In this document: positions 35,201 through 48,300 of the stretch, piece by piece
Layout of the letters: every line of letters starts with the position of its first letter
How positions within the stretch are numbered: the stretch's first letter is position 1
NCBI GenBank assembly: GCA_950097015.1
Contig: CATNEN010000033.1
Span: 2,960,001 to 3,024,000, forward strand
DNA length: 64,000 nt
Reading direction: 5' to 3'
DNA from: Macrostomum hystrix
Lineage: Eukaryota; Platyhelminthes; Macrostomidae
Made by a program: the position numbers and the translations under genes
Notes under the pieces: generated by a model
Told to the model about the DNA's origin: nothing
The model's database searches: none
What the model saw: only the letters and a program-made list of their open reading frames with translations

Positions 35201-35380
35201 GACGACACATCCCAGATCCTTGATCCCAGATGCTAAATCCCAGATCCCAGATCCCAGATGCCAAAATCAGATCCTAGATCCCAGTCTCCAAATTTAAGAT
35301 CCTAGATCCCAGATACCAATTAAATTGAAGATTCTAGGTCCCAGATACCGATTAAATCCCAGATGCTAGATCCTAAGATC
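32256..35380. repeat. 3.1-kb minisatellite with ~1,063-bp higher-order repeat
   Basis: Basic units of about 22-28 bp built from GATCCTAGATCCCAGATGCC and AAATCCCA, with ACGCTAAATC and AGTCTCCAAATTTAAGATC variants. A block of roughly 1 kb starting near 32570 is repeated almost exactly starting near 33633 (offset 1,063 bp). A smaller block of about 230 bp repeats between 34850 and 35310. The array ends in degenerate units by 35380. Confidence 0.95.
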
Positions 35381-35692
35381 AGCTTAAGATGATAAGATTA
35401 GATCCTAAAAGCATGACTGGAGCACTTAATTTAGCATTTTAGCCAACCACGATGGGCGGCCAAAAATAGAAGCAGTAGTAGCCAATAACCCAACAGTTCT
35501 TTATTTTAGGCAGATTTCATGTCTTGGCCTCGATTTTCTAAAAAACAAACTTTAAATAGAGATCTCAGATCTTCAAAACACTAATGTGGTCCTGAAATAG
35601 TAGATTCTTGAATCTCATACCCTTACTCAATCCTAAAAACTCACATCCCTGATCCTCACATTCCGATTCCCAAGACTCCGCGGTCCCTCAGA
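35381..35692. other. Promoter region of the PAN-glycine-rich gene
   Basis: Unique AT-rich sequence between the large satellite and the start codon at 35693. No specific promoter element is convincing. Confidence 0.3.
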
Positions 35693-37167
35693 ATGGCGCC
35701 AGTTTCCTGCTCGCCAACTAATTTGCTGTTGCTGGCGTTGCTTCCCGCGCCGAGCTGGCTGTTGTTTTCATCGACTCAGTTCAGCTGCACCCGTCTGCTT
35801 CCATCCGTCAGCAGCTGCTGCTCAGACTCGTCTTTGACCGGCCGTCCAGTGACTCAGGTGACTGACTCGATCACCTGCGCGCTTCTGTGCTCGGCTGAGC
35901 TCACCTGCGCTGTGGCTGAGTTCGATAGCGCAGCCGGTCTGTGCTGGCTGGGGTCATCATGCGACCTGCACAACCACTGCGCCGCCCCGTGTGGCAGCCG
36001 CCGCACCAGCTGGCTGGTGTCTGGCCGGACTGACTGTCTGGAAGCCACTCGGACCCCGACGAGCGTACAGGCACCTGAGTTCTACGCCAACTTCTGTAGG
36101 TATATGAATCTAGACGTTCCAATATCAGTAACACCAAATATTAATGACTGATAGGATACATGATGCACTGAGACTCATGAGGTGCCATGATGCACTGAGA
36201 CTCATGAGGTGCCATGATGCACTGAGACTCATGAGGTGCCATGATGCACTGAGACTCATGAGGTGCCATGATGCACTGAGACTCATGAGGTGCCATGATG
36301 CATGGATGGCAGTACTAGGCAAAGACATGAATTAGTTTGAAAGCCTGCTGATTGGACTTCCTACTCTGAAATCCAGCCGCAAGGGACGGCTGCCTGCAGA
36401 GCTACTGGCCGCCAGTTTCTGGGGCCTGCTATCGAATAAGCGCCTGGGGCGGTCGCGGCGGCTCCAACACCGAATCAGCTGGCGGCGACGGCGCTTACAT
36501 GGCGGCGACTTTCGTGCTCAGCGGAGTCCAGCTGACGGTGGTGGTTGGCGAATCTGGCGCGGACGCTGCGGACAGCACCAGCGGAGCCGGCGGCGGCGGT
36601 GGTAGTTTTGTGTACGAGAAGGCGACCTTCTCGCTGTTGCTGGCGGCCGGTGGAGGTGGCGGTGCAGCAGCATCATCTCCCGGGCAGCCTGGTGTCGTCA
36701 TGCAGAACGGCACAGGCTCTGCAATTTCCGACGCCTTCCAGGGCAGCGGTGGCACGGCTGGTCAGGGCGCTCCGCCAGCTGCCACCACCTGCTGCGGCGG
36801 CAATGGTGGCGGTGGCGCTGGCTGGCTGTCTGTCGGCGGCCAGAAGGACGGCGGCCTCAACGGCGGCGGCGGCGTCTCCCGCGCCGGCGGTTGGGGCAGA
36901 GGCTCGGCTAGCGGACTCGCCGGCGTCGGTGGCTTCGGTGGAGGCGGCGGTGGAGGAAAGAAAAAGTCCAGCAACATTGGCGGAGGCGGCGGCGGCGGCG
37001 GCTACTCGGGCGGCGGAGCCAGCGGAGGCGGCGCCGCTGGCGGAGGCGGAGGCGGCAGTTTTGTAGCTCCCGATGCCACCGGACTCCGAGCAGCTTCTGG
37101 TGGCAACGCACAGGCTGCGGGGCGCGTCATCATCCAGCTGCTCGGAGACGCAGCTTTCTGTGGCTGA
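35693..37167 (+). CDS. Secreted PAN + ALK-like glycine-rich domain protein, 2 exons, 397 aa
   Basis: Exons 35693-36095 and 36377-37167, joined in phase 1 (donor GTAGGT, acceptor ATCCAG). A hydrophobic N terminus (NLLLLALLPAPSWLLF) is a signal peptide. A Cys-rich PAN/apple-like domain follows (about 38-132: SITCALLCSAELTCAVAEFD). Exon 2 encodes a glycine-rich domain like that of ALK/LTK receptors: WGGRGGSNTESAGGDGAYM, FVLSGVQLTVVVGE, FSLLLAAGGGGG, GGFGGGGGGG, then a long poly-Gly run and SFVAPDATG near the end. In ALK this fold of glycine helices binds cytokine ligands; here there is no transmembrane segment or kinase, so a secreted matrix, mucus or recognition role is likely. Its signal-PAN-domain plan parallels the gene at 14661. 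The acceptor could instead be at 36399, but the phase does not fit. Confidence 0.82.
36148..36304. repeat. 27-bp minisatellite in the intron of the PAN-glycine-rich gene
   Basis: Five to six nearly identical copies of a 27-bp unit containing GATGCACTGAGACTCATGAG, in intron 36096-36376. Confidence 0.94.
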
Positions 37168-38618
37168 GTCCGTTTGCTCAACCTTCGGCAATGAGAAGAC
37201 TCAAACCTGCCCAAATTGATGAGTTCATTGTCGTCCTAGTTTTTAGGTGTGCAACTAAAGCAAAGAATTAACCATTTTATTACTCGTACTATTTCAAAAT
37301 TAAAATTTTCTGGTGAATCGTTGAATTCACTGTCTTCTGTTTCATAATTTCAGCTCCGCTTGTTAGAAGCGTCTAACAACTCACTATACTTACATCTAAC
37401 TTCTCAGCTCTCACTCACTCATTCATTCACTCACTCACTCACTTACCCTTTAACTCACTCACTCACTCACTTACCACTAACTCACTCACTCCCTCTCTCA
37501 CTCACTCAATCACTAACTCACTTACCCCGTCACTCACTCACTCATTAAGTCCCTATTCACTAACCCCCTCACTCACTCCCTCACTCCCTCACTCGCTCAT
37601 TCATTCACTCACTCACTCACTCACTTGCTCATTCATTCACTCACTCATTCAGTCCCTATTCACTAACCCCCTCACTCACTCCCTCACTCGCTCATTCATT
37701 CACTCCCTCACTCGCTCATTCATTCACTCCCTCACTCGCTCGCTCATTCATTCACTCACTTACCCCCTCACTCACTCACTCCATCATTCATTCACGCAGT
37801 AACTCACCCACTCGCTGTCACCCACATTTATTCTGTGACCCGCTCCGTCAATCACTCCCTCTGTCCATCACTCGCTCGCTCATTCCCTCACTAGTTGTGG
37901 CGGAAAAGTGCAAAATAATTATTTTCATGTCGTATTTTTTAACCCTAACTTTCCCTGTTCATTTGGCTGTTTGGGCATGTGCACGCCTCCAACTCATAGA
38001 TGTACTTTGAATATGTACATCGCGCGTACATCGCTTAAGCGCGCGTTCTCTCTTTAACGAGAACCCTGTGGCTTAAGTCCACCTCCAATTATCATCTTCG
38101 CGGCGAGCCAAAGCTGTCATTCTAACCATTGATTCTATAAAATATACCGTCAGCCAGCCCTTTGTGGCCGTTCCTAGGTTTTTCTACAAGCTAAATTCAA
38201 CTACACTAGTCACTCAGCCACTCGCTCACTCGCATAGCTCAGTAAGTACCTGCGGTTGCTGCCAAAATTCCAACTTGAACTGCAATGATACGATTATACT
38301 CGCAGCAAAAAGTAAAAGGGTCGGATTGGTCATACATTATAAAAAACTGCACAAAATCATAGGAAGGTGAGCAGGGAAGACTCTGAAGGTTAGATTTTGC
38401 GTCGCATTCGCAAGCCGTTGCGGCATAACCATCATATTTATTGCGTCAATAGTAAAACAGTAGCGGACACTAATTAAACACGGGTTTGGGAGCAGCGGCC
38501 AGCTAAAATTGCAGCGGATTTGCAGAGAACAAAAAACCGATTGGAACCGCTAGAAGCAGAACAGGCGGAGACGGGTACTACTCGCAGTAGTAGGGCAAGC
38601 AATTTTATACACAACGCG
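37168..38618. other. Intergenic DNA with a CACT-rich degenerate repeat
   Basis: The 3' flank of the PAN-glycine-rich gene, then 37395-37900, a degenerate (CACT/CATT)n tract with larger duplicated blocks (CACTCCCTCACTCGCTCATT). 37901-38618 is unique, with no gene seen. Confidence 0.6.
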
Positions 38619-38884
38619 CAAACAAAGATTGAGTTTATTCATTCATGACTCAAACAAAGATTGAGTTTATTAATTCATGACTCAAACAAAGATTGAGTTT
38701 ATTCATTCATGACTCAAACAAAGATTGAGTTTTTTCATTCATAACTCAAACAAAGATTGAGTTTATTCATTCATGACTTAAACAAAGATTGAGTTTATTC
38801 ATTCATGACTCAAACAAAGATTGAGTTTATTCATTCATGACTCAAACAAAGATTGAGTTTATTCATTCATGACTCAAACAAAGA
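38619..38884. repeat. 32-bp minisatellite 3' of brm carrying AATAAA in most units
   Basis: Eight units of 32 bp (plus strand CAAACAAAGATTGAGTTTAT followed by TCATTCATGACT). Read in the brm direction (minus strand) nearly every unit contains AATAAA followed about 10 bases later by TTTGTTTG. One unit has lost it (TTTTTTC at about 38730). Confidence 0.94.
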
Positions 38885-39333
38885 ACTGAATGTAAAATTT
38901 AAAAACTTTTACAAGGGTCAGCTACAAGATAGCAACGGGAACTCGTTAACCGGTAGGCGGAGTTGGTGGTTTAGAGGGCCACAGAATACTTGGACAAAGA
39001 GAGGCAGGCAGAAGCAGTTTATAAAACAGCGGGTGCAGAACACAACAGTAAACAGTAAACACAGAATTCACATCAGAATTCAAAGGACTAAAGTGGAAAT
39101 TGTAGTTTAACGAATAAAAACGGTTAAGCAATAGAAACGCACAACATACTACTAGCAATTTTGGCCAGCTGAGCCGAAATCCGCACACATTTCAATTTTT
39201 GCGCGCTTTGATTTGTTTAACTAAGCATCCAACCGTTCAGCTTACAAAAATGCCAATTTACATGATAATAACATACTCTGTACACAACACTACAGCTGAT
39301 AAGCCTTCTGCAGAGTGAAGTTAACATTGATTT
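38885..39333. other. brm: brm 3' UTR (inferred)
   Basis: The 449 bp downstream of the brm stop. I find no AATAAA or ATTAAA on the minus strand here; the first ones lie in the adjoining 32-bp array. Confidence 0.5.
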
Positions 39334-42300
39334 TCAATCAAAATCGTCCCCGTCGTCATCGTCGGAGATTGTGAACTTCTTCCTAGTGGCCGTCTTTTTC
39401 ATTCGTCGCTTAGTGACCGTGCCGCCACCGAGGCCACCGACGCCAACGCTGCCGACACCACTGCCGCCGCTGCCGCCACCGCCGCTGGTGGCGCCGCTGG
39501 TGGTGCCGCCACCGCCACCGCCACCACCGCTGGTGGCGCCGCCTTTGCTGCTGGAGGCATCATCTGCAGGGCGATGTACAGAGCACTTGGATTACTATCA
39601 AAAAGAATGTCACTAGGCAAACATGCTTCATCCATTTTAAATCCTGAGCCACTCACCGTCATCTTCGGCACCAATAGACAGGCCGGATGCAGAGGCTGAC
39701 ATGGCCAAGGAGGTGGAAGAGGCGGCCGCCGCCGACATCGCTGCGGTTGCTGCAGCTACAGCAGCCGCTGTCGCGGACGCAGACGAGGAAGCAGCTGGCC
39801 CGGGCGAGGACGACCGCAAAGCTTCCACCTCCTCATGCTTGAGCTGCTCCCTGGCACTTGAGCACACCTGGGCCAGCACCAGGCTGTCCTCGAAGATCAG
39901 ACTGCCGTCAGTATTGTAGGTCTGGGCGTTGCGGCACAGCAGGTGCACGTCGGACACCAGCTCGTCGACGGAGCGGTACCTGTGCTCGCGAATCTTGGCA
40001 CGAATCTTGGCGAAGTCCATCGGCTTGCGAATCACATCGTAGTAGTCCGGCAGCTCGCGGCGGCTGGGCAGCTTGACAAACGGCTCGCTGAGCACCCGGC
40101 CGTCGCTGTCCCGATAGCTTAGGATGATGTCCAGCAGACGGTTCATCAGGCGCGTCAGCCTAGGCGGATTCGGCGCTATGGACGACTGCGGCGGCCGGCC
40201 GCGCCGCTTCTTCGACTGCGGCTCCTCCGGGTCGGTGGATTCGCGCTTCTTCCGCTTGGCACCGCCGCCGCTGCCGCCTCCGCGCTTTCGACCGGAGTTG
40301 CCGCTGCCGCGGCCAGATGGTCCGGCCTCGTCATCGTCGTAGGTGTCATCGTCGTCCTCCATGCCCTCTTGGATAGCGTGCAGGAACTGCTGCTCGCTGA
40401 GCGAGTCGGTGTAGTCCACCTCCTTGCGCTGCCGCTTGCCTCCGAAGCCCAGCTCGGTTTCGTCAACATCGAACAGGCTGGAGTCCACCTGGGCGGGTGA
40501 GAGTGGGCCAACGGCATTTCACTTTTAAGCTGCCACAGAAAATATTCTTATGTATATCAGTAATTTATTTACTCTAAATTACTCTAAGACACACGACAAA
40601 CAACTAACGTGTTATTGAGACCTTCTAACAGTTACAAAATTCCAAGGATCTCAATTCCAAAATGCGAAGATGCTAGATCCTAAACTGTAAGTGCCCAGTT
40701 CCCAAAATCCAAGAATACCAGTTTCCAGAATGCACGGATCCCAGTTCCCAGAAACCATGGATCACAGTTCCCAGAATCCAAGAATACCAGTTTCCAGAAT
40801 CCAGGTATCCTAGTTCCCAGAATCCATGGATCCCAGTTTCCCAGATACCATGGATCACAGTTCCCAGAATCCATGGATCCCAGTTTCCCAGATACCATGG
40901 ATCCCAGTTCCCAAAATCCATGGATCCCAGTTCCCAGAATCCATGGATCCCAGTACCTAGAATCCAGGTATTCCAGTTCCCAGAATCCACGGATCCCGAA
41001 TCCGCATTCCCAAGGCTCACCTGAACATCGTCTCGCACGATCCACTGAGGCAGCTCTTCGGCAGTGATGAGGCGCGGCTTCCTCTCCTTGTTCATCGCAT
41101 CGTTGTGATGGCGCTCCTTGTCCATTGCCTGGTAGATCTCGTACTCCTGCTCTGTGCGGGCCAGCATCTGGTTCACCGTCTCGTCGTCGTGTATCTCAAG
41201 GCCTTCAAGTTCGTCGTCATTCTCGCCCTCGAGCAGTGCCATGAGGAACTGCTTGCGCTCAACGCCAGTGGACTTCTGATCGAACATGCCTGGTGGGATT
41301 CGGGGTGCGGGCAGTTAGTAGCGTAACTTATGGGTCATAACGGTAGAGGACTTTGGGCGCCTGTTGGTTGTCTCCGGTTTTACTTTTTAGCAACGGAAGT
41401 GACTGAATTTCAGAAAATGTCCCCCTGACCATCCCTGTAAGAAATTCGGCTGCTTCTTCGGCGGGTTTTTTGTGCAAAATAGGAGTGGAATCTACCGAAA
41501 TCCCCCTATCTCGCAAGAGTTAAAGAAACCACCCAGGAAGCAGCCGATGTAACCGTAAATTGTGCGGAAACCGCCGAAGAATCACCCGAACCAGTGGCCC
41601 ATGGGACAACCAGAGAATTATTTACGGGCGATTCCTCGGCGGTTTCTGAGCATGGAATCTTCCGAAGTGGAGGATTCTTTGGATGATTCCATTTCGCCAC
41701 CAAGAAGCTCCGAGAAAATGCATAGTTGGGTAGATTCTAAGCATGGAACCATCCGATTGGTATGTTTCCAGCGGTCGGCTGTTTCATTTTCTGGAAACAC
41801 CGCAGATTCAAATTGGAATCACCCAAAGAAACATCCCTATTTTTTAGCGGGATCTTTTGGTGCACCTGAACGGAGCAACGCAAGTACACAAAACTCAAAC
41901 TCACGAAACTCACGGGTCAACTTCTAAAAGAATCGATTCACAAAACTTTGCGGTGAGAGAGCGGTCGGCCGGAGCCAGACAGGGGGCTTAACACTACCCC
42001 CCGTTAACAGGGTGGGGGCGGTGAACATGCATGTACGCGCACTGGGCACTAACGTCGCCACTGCGCGCTGCACAAACCGGCTCAATCAAGTCACCAGCTC
42101 TTCAGACCGTCGAGATATTCAATGGTTCGGGCCGAAGGTCTGATTTTACCAATAAAGCGCTAGTGTATTTCATACACCCCTATTCATGAATTTGCACTTG
42201 CCAGGCCTTCAAAATGTATCAGCATGTCACCAGAAAATGTGCCTGCATCATCTCCGACTTTGGTGGTCACCTACATTAATCTAGACCAGGGGTCGGCAAC

Positions 42301-45300
42301 CTTATATACCCCGCGGGCTAAAGAGAGAATCTTAAAGACGACGGCGGGCCGCATGAAGAAAGGGGAGAGATCAGACAGGTGAGAGATGAGACAAGTGAGA
42401 GATAAGAAAGGTGAGAGATAAGACGGGGGAGATAAGACGCAAGAGAGATGAGACGGGGGGAGATAAGACGCAAGAGAGATGAGACAGGCGAGAGACGAAA
42501 AATGGTAGAGATGAGACAGGGGAGAGATGAAAAAGGGGAGAGATGAGACAGGGGAGAGATAAGACAGGGGAGAGATGAGACTGGGGAGAGATAAGACAGG
42601 GGAGAGGTGAGACTGGGGAGAGATAAGACAGGGGAGAGATAAGACAGGGGAGAGATAAGACAGGGGAGAGATGAGACAGGGAAGAGGTGAGACAGGGAGA
42701 GATGAGACAGGGGAGAGATGAGACAGGGGAGAGGTGAGACAGGGAGAGATGAGACAGGGAAGAGGTGAGACAGGGAGAGATGAGATAGGGAGAGATGAGA
42801 CAGGGGAGAGATGAGACAGGGGAGAGGTGAGACAGGGAGAGATGAGACAGGGAGAGATGAGACAGGGGAGAGATGAGACAGGGAGAGATGAGACAGGGAG
42901 AGATGAGACAGGGGAGAGATGAGAGACAGGGGAGAGATGAGACAGGGGAGAGGTGAGACAGGGAGAGATGAGACAGGGAAGAGGTGAGACAGGGAGAGAT
43001 GAGATAGGGAGAGATGAGACAGGGGAGAGATGAGACAGGGGAGAGGTGAGACAGGGAGAGATGAGATAGGGAGAGATGAGACAGGGGAGAGATGAGACAG
43101 GGGAGAGATGAGACAGGGGAGAGGTGAGACAGGGGAGAGGTGAGACAGGGAGAGATGAGACAGGGAAGAGGTGAGACAGGGAGAGATGAGATAGGGAGAG
43201 GTGAGACAGGGGAGAGATGAGACAGGGGAGAGGTGAGACAGGGAGAGATGAGATAGGGAGAGATAAGACAGGGGAGAGATGAGACAGGGGAGAGGTGAGA
43301 CAGGGGAGAGGTCAGACAGGGAGAGATGAGACAGGGAAGAGGTGAGACAGGGAGAGATGAGATAGGGAGAGATGAGACAGGGGAGAGATGAGACAGGGGA
43401 GAGGTGAGACAGGGAGAGATGAGATAGGGAGAGATAAGACAGGGGAGAGATGAGACAGGGGAGAGGTGAGACAGGGAGAGATGAGATAGGGTGTACTGTA
43501 GAGTAGGTGTTAGGAGGAGCTAAGGGCCAGATTTGGGAGCTTTGAGGGCCGCATCTGGCCCGAGGGCCGGAGGTTGCCGACCCCTGATCTAGACGGATTA
43601 AAAGGACCTTCAAGGGCTACAACAGGTGGAACTAGGTCCTTATTGACACCCTGACGCGAATTGCAGTCCTCTGATCAAGCCTAAAAGTTAGGCGCAGCTC
43701 AACCACAGTACACCATCGCCTAGTCTGTCAACCAATCAGTCACCACCCAACGCTGTTAGCATTCAGGCGCTGCCAAAAACACCCTCTTGGTATAAAAACG
43801 GGCGGCAAATGTAGTCCTACAGCTAAAAGATCATTGCCCTACAAATCGGGTCCTCAGAATCAGATTCAGATTCTAAATGCTTTCATTTCCAGTTATCATG
43901 TGTACGCAAAAGCCATCACGTCCGGTTCTCAGATACCAATTTGAATTGTGCTCAAAAGCCCATTACTCACCGGCCTGGATAACTTTCTCGTCCACGTTGA
44001 GCTTGTACCTGGCTGCGGCCAGAATTCGTTCCTCAACCGAGTTGACGCAGATGAGGCGCAGCACGCGCACCTCGTTCTTCTGTCCGATGCGGTGAGCCCG
44101 ATCTTGGGCCTGCAGATCCTGATGGGGATTCCAGTCGGAGTCGAAGATGATCACGGTGTCGGCAGTCTGCAGGTTGAGTCCTAGACCGCCGGCTCGAGTG
44201 CTCAGCAAGAAAATAAAGTAGTCTGACTCGGCATCGTTGAATACCTGATATTTGGCGAGTGGATTCGTAATTAATGAATTTTCAAGCACATTTACTACAA
44301 ACCAAGAAAGCCTTTAAACACAATCGGTCACTACTTCATAGCTGTGGCCATTAAAGCCATCAAAAATAGAACCTCTGACCTCAGCTGCCATTAAAAGTTG
44401 TTATACATTAAATTCATAATGGAAATTGTATATATTTCTGTTCGGCAAGCCGCTAGAGCATCAGCGAAGCCGGGACACTGGGTCCCAGAGCCAGCCAAGC
44501 ACTCTACTGCGGATTTGCCAATGCGGGAACAAAGCGCAATAATAAAAGTGCACCCGGATTCCCTGGCTTAATGTGCCTTCTCGGTGAATCGAGTCGCCTC
44601 TCAGTGAGTCACACACGGGTGTCAGGCGAGTCGCAGGACGAGAAGGACAATAAAATTGTTCAACAGCTACATAGTGCAAATACAAACAGTTTTAACATCT
44701 AACAAACTAACAAGCCCACACATATGGCACGCTTACCTGCAACAGCGAGCCGCGATCCTCGGCTTTGGTAGTACCATCCAGGCGCAGGTACTTAAATCCC
44801 TTGTGATCAAAGTAGTCCTGCATGATAGTCATGAGGGCTGTCATCTGGCAGAAGATCAGCACCCGATGCTTTGTAGCCTTCAGCTTGGGCAGGATGCGGT
44901 CAAGGAGCTCGAATTTGCCAGACGAGCGAAACAGGTCAATTCCGTTGATTGGGACGTTGCCCTTCTGCTCGGTGATAGCGTCTTCGATGTGCGGAAACAG
45001 GAACGGATGGTTGCAGATCTTGCGCAGCTGCATGATGGTGTTCATCAGGGTGCGCACTCCGCCTTTGCCCTGCGAGAGTCAAGGCGGATGAGGATGCCGT
45101 TTGATGATAATTCAACATTTGGGCATGAAATTATTCTATGAACTGGGCATTCTAGCTTTATTAAATATTAGGCTGTTTTTAGCACAGTGCTTAGGGCGAG
45201 AGGTCGAATTTCAGCCCACAGAAATTGAGCTGCACAGCGGTAAAAAAACCTATAGAAAGGCCCAATAACGTGGCTCAAATGAGTTAGGTGATTTTCTTTG

Positions 45301-48300
45301 CATAAATGTTCGGCAAGCCGCTAGAGCATCAGCGAAGCCGGGACACTGGGTCCCAGAGCCAGCCAGCACTCAGCTGCGGATTTGCCAATGCGGGAACAAA
45401 GCGCAATAATAAAAGTGCACCCGGATTCCCTGGCTTAATGTGCCTTCTCGGTGAATCGAGTCGCCTCTCATTGAGTCACACACGGGTGTCAGGCGAGTCG
45501 CAGGACGAGAAGGACTCAATAATAATATTATTCCCTATTCTCTATGATATTCTACAAAGCTGGGATGAAGTGTGCAGCAATTCGCACACTAAACTCTTCC
45601 GCTAGAGTAAGCAGCGAGTCGCGCAGTGCAATGAGCTGCCTGTCTGCTGTGCCTTCTCGGCGAATCGAGTCGCCTATCTTTATGATTGATTCGGGCGAGT
45701 CGCAGGACGAGAAGAACTGAATGCTCTTACACCTAAACTATGAATAAAAGTGCAACACAGCTTACCTTCTTGTCCTTCTCTGAGCCGTCAGTCAGGATGA
45801 CACCCTTCTGGCTCATGTGATTGTACAGAGTGCGCTGTAGGGCGCTCATGTCGCACTTGATCACATACTCCACCTTGTCCGGCAGCTGGGACTCCACTTC
45901 CTTCTTTAGGCGGCGCAGCAGGAACGGCCTGAGGACTTTGTGCAGTCGGCGAATAATCAGCAGTGTCTCCTCCTGGTTCAGCTCCACCTTCTCGCCTGCA
46001 AGTCAGTCGTCGGTGAGGGTTGCGGTGTGTCTAGGGAGGTGGCAGCAGTGAATCCACGACCTGTTTTCCAACTTTTATTCAGATTCCTACCCATTCCTCT
46101 TATCCTGCCTATTGTCTCGCATCCTTGAAATCTACCCATCCTCAGCCAGCGTACCGGTGGTAGCAAAGGGCGCGTTGAACCACTGCTCAAAGGTGGTGAC
46201 GGAGGAGAACACGGAGGGCAGCAGGAAGTTCATGAGAGCCCATAGCTCAGGCAGCTTGTTCTGCAGCGGAGTTCCGGTGAGCAGCAGGCGGTAGGGCGCG
46301 CTGTAGTAGGTGTTGAGAATGCAGGTCAGCTTGCAGTGGTGGTTTTTCATCCGGTGGCCCTCGTCGATGATCATGTACTTCCACTTGACCTTGGACAGTG
46401 CCGCCTTGTCCTTCATAATGTACTCATAGGTGGTGAGCAGCACGTTGAACTTCGAGCCCTTGAGTTGGTACTGCAGCGTGCGCCTGTGCTGCGGCGAGCC
46501 CTTGTACAAGATCTTCTTCACGGACGGGGCCCACTTGTCGAACTCCAGATCCCAGTTAGACATTGTGGACAGCGGCACAATGATCAGGTAGGGGCCGTTC
46601 TCCTTTTTCTTCTCCATCAGGTAGGTGATGAGAGCGATTGTCTGGATGGTCTTGCCTGCGGACCGTGTGAGTTAGCAAACAAGTCAGCAGGTGTGATAGG
46701 CCAGGCCACTACCAGGAAACCCAATATTCCTAATTTAGTCAGAGGTAAAAATGACTTACCCAATCCCATCTCATCGGCCAGAATGCCGTTCAGATTATTG
46801 TTAAAGAGAGACACCAGCCACTGCAGGCCCTTGAGCTGGTACTCCTTCAGTCGGCCGTTGACCAGGATGCTGGCCTGCTCGAGAATGCGTTCACGGATGC
46901 TGTGGGCGCTGCCATAGTAGCTCTGCTGCTGGTGATAGTCATCGTCCTCTGTGCCCTGGATCGCGTGAATATCTGCCTCGTTGTCGTCGTGATCGTCGTC
47001 CTCTTCTACAACAAGGTCCTCGACAAGGTCCGGGCGCGGAGTGCCATCGGCATCGATGGGCAGAATCAGCCAGCCCTCATGCTCAGCCAGCCAGCGCTCC
47101 AGCTCCTGCGAGGTGGGCGCATTCTCGCCTGTCAGCCGCTCGCCAGTGGACGGATTCAACACGGCCACGCGGACAGTCTCGCCGGCGTTGAGCACAGCGG
47201 CCAGCAGGGCGGTCTGGTGCTCGCGAAGCTTCTCGCGCTTCTCAGTTTTTTTGACAGCCTGCCGCTCGCGCTTGTGATCCTTGACCAGCTTGGACAGGTT
47301 GGCGGTGAACTCGTCAGTCTGCTCCAGCAGGTAGTGCAGGCGCTGGTCCTTCTGCTTGTCGATAAGCTCCCTGTAGCCCTTCTCGTCCTCGGCCATGAGA
47401 CGCCGCATGCGCTCACGCTCGATTCTTTCGCGCTCCTTGCGCGCCTCCCGCTCGGTGTTGGCGTGCCAGGCCAGCACGGCTTTGTTGAGCTTGAACATCT
47501 TGGAGTTTACACTGCGGTAGTGCTCACGGAACTCCTTGGCGTGTGCCAGGATAGCGTTAAGACACTCCTGATGTCGCTGACGCCGGCGCTTCTCGGCCTC
47601 CAGGCGGCGCTGCTTCTCGAGCCGCTCGGTGCCGCGGGCCTCGCGCAGCGACTGCTTCTTTGGCCGTCTGTAGGCCTTGGCGTTCAGCGCAGTCTCCAGG
47701 GTGGTGTCACGCCGGATGGTCGAGACGAAGTCGCCGCGAAGCTGGCGCTGCAGGCCGAGGAGGCGCAGAGCGCGCAGTTCAATTTGCAGCTTAAGCTTCT
47801 GCTCCTCGCTGACGCAGGCGGACAGCTCTTCGAGCTCGACAATGCGGCCAGCAACCCGGCACTGCAGGCGCTGTTCACGATCGCGCAGAAGGTCGATAGG
47901 ATCCACCGCGGGTGGCCGGATAGTTGTGCCAGGCCGCTGCTGGTACATCAGCATGGACGAAGGCGGCGGATGCCCGAACGGATGCGGGTGATGATGAGGC
48001 GGATGATGATGCTGCATAGATGGCGGAGTCATTGCTCGAGCTGCGTTTGGGTGCTGCGGCATCGGTGGCGGAGGCAGTGGCTGAAGCGACTGCGGATGCA
48101 GAGAGGCTGCGGCAGCCGACCCTGGGCCAAGGCCGGCCATTTCAACAGGCGCGCTCACTGCCGCAGAGCTTGGTCCCAAAGATGTCGGCGGTGGCAGCGA
48201 CGTTTCCAGCGTCTGGTGCGACATCGTCTCCGCATGCGTTGGCTGCGCCGCGGGTGAGATCGGAGTTGTGACAAGAGAAGACAGCGTCTGATGCGATGAT

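Noticed and set aside
32256..35380. CRISPR-like look of regularly spaced repeats
   Set aside because: Units are contiguous with no unique spacers, the DNA is eukaryotic, and no cas genes exist. The same applies to the other arrays.
41562..41927. 121-codon plus-strand frame in brm intron 5
   Set aside because: Open on both strands with internal short inverted repeats and no recognisable domain.
42318..43613. 431-codon minus-strand open frame of [11 protein letters not shown] repeats
   Set aside because: It lies wholly within the hAT-like element and its minisatellite in brm intron 5.
46902..48257. 451-codon plus-strand open frame antisense to brm
   Set aside because: A shadow of the GC-rich brm exon 1, whose QLQ, HSA and BRK domains lie on the minus strand.
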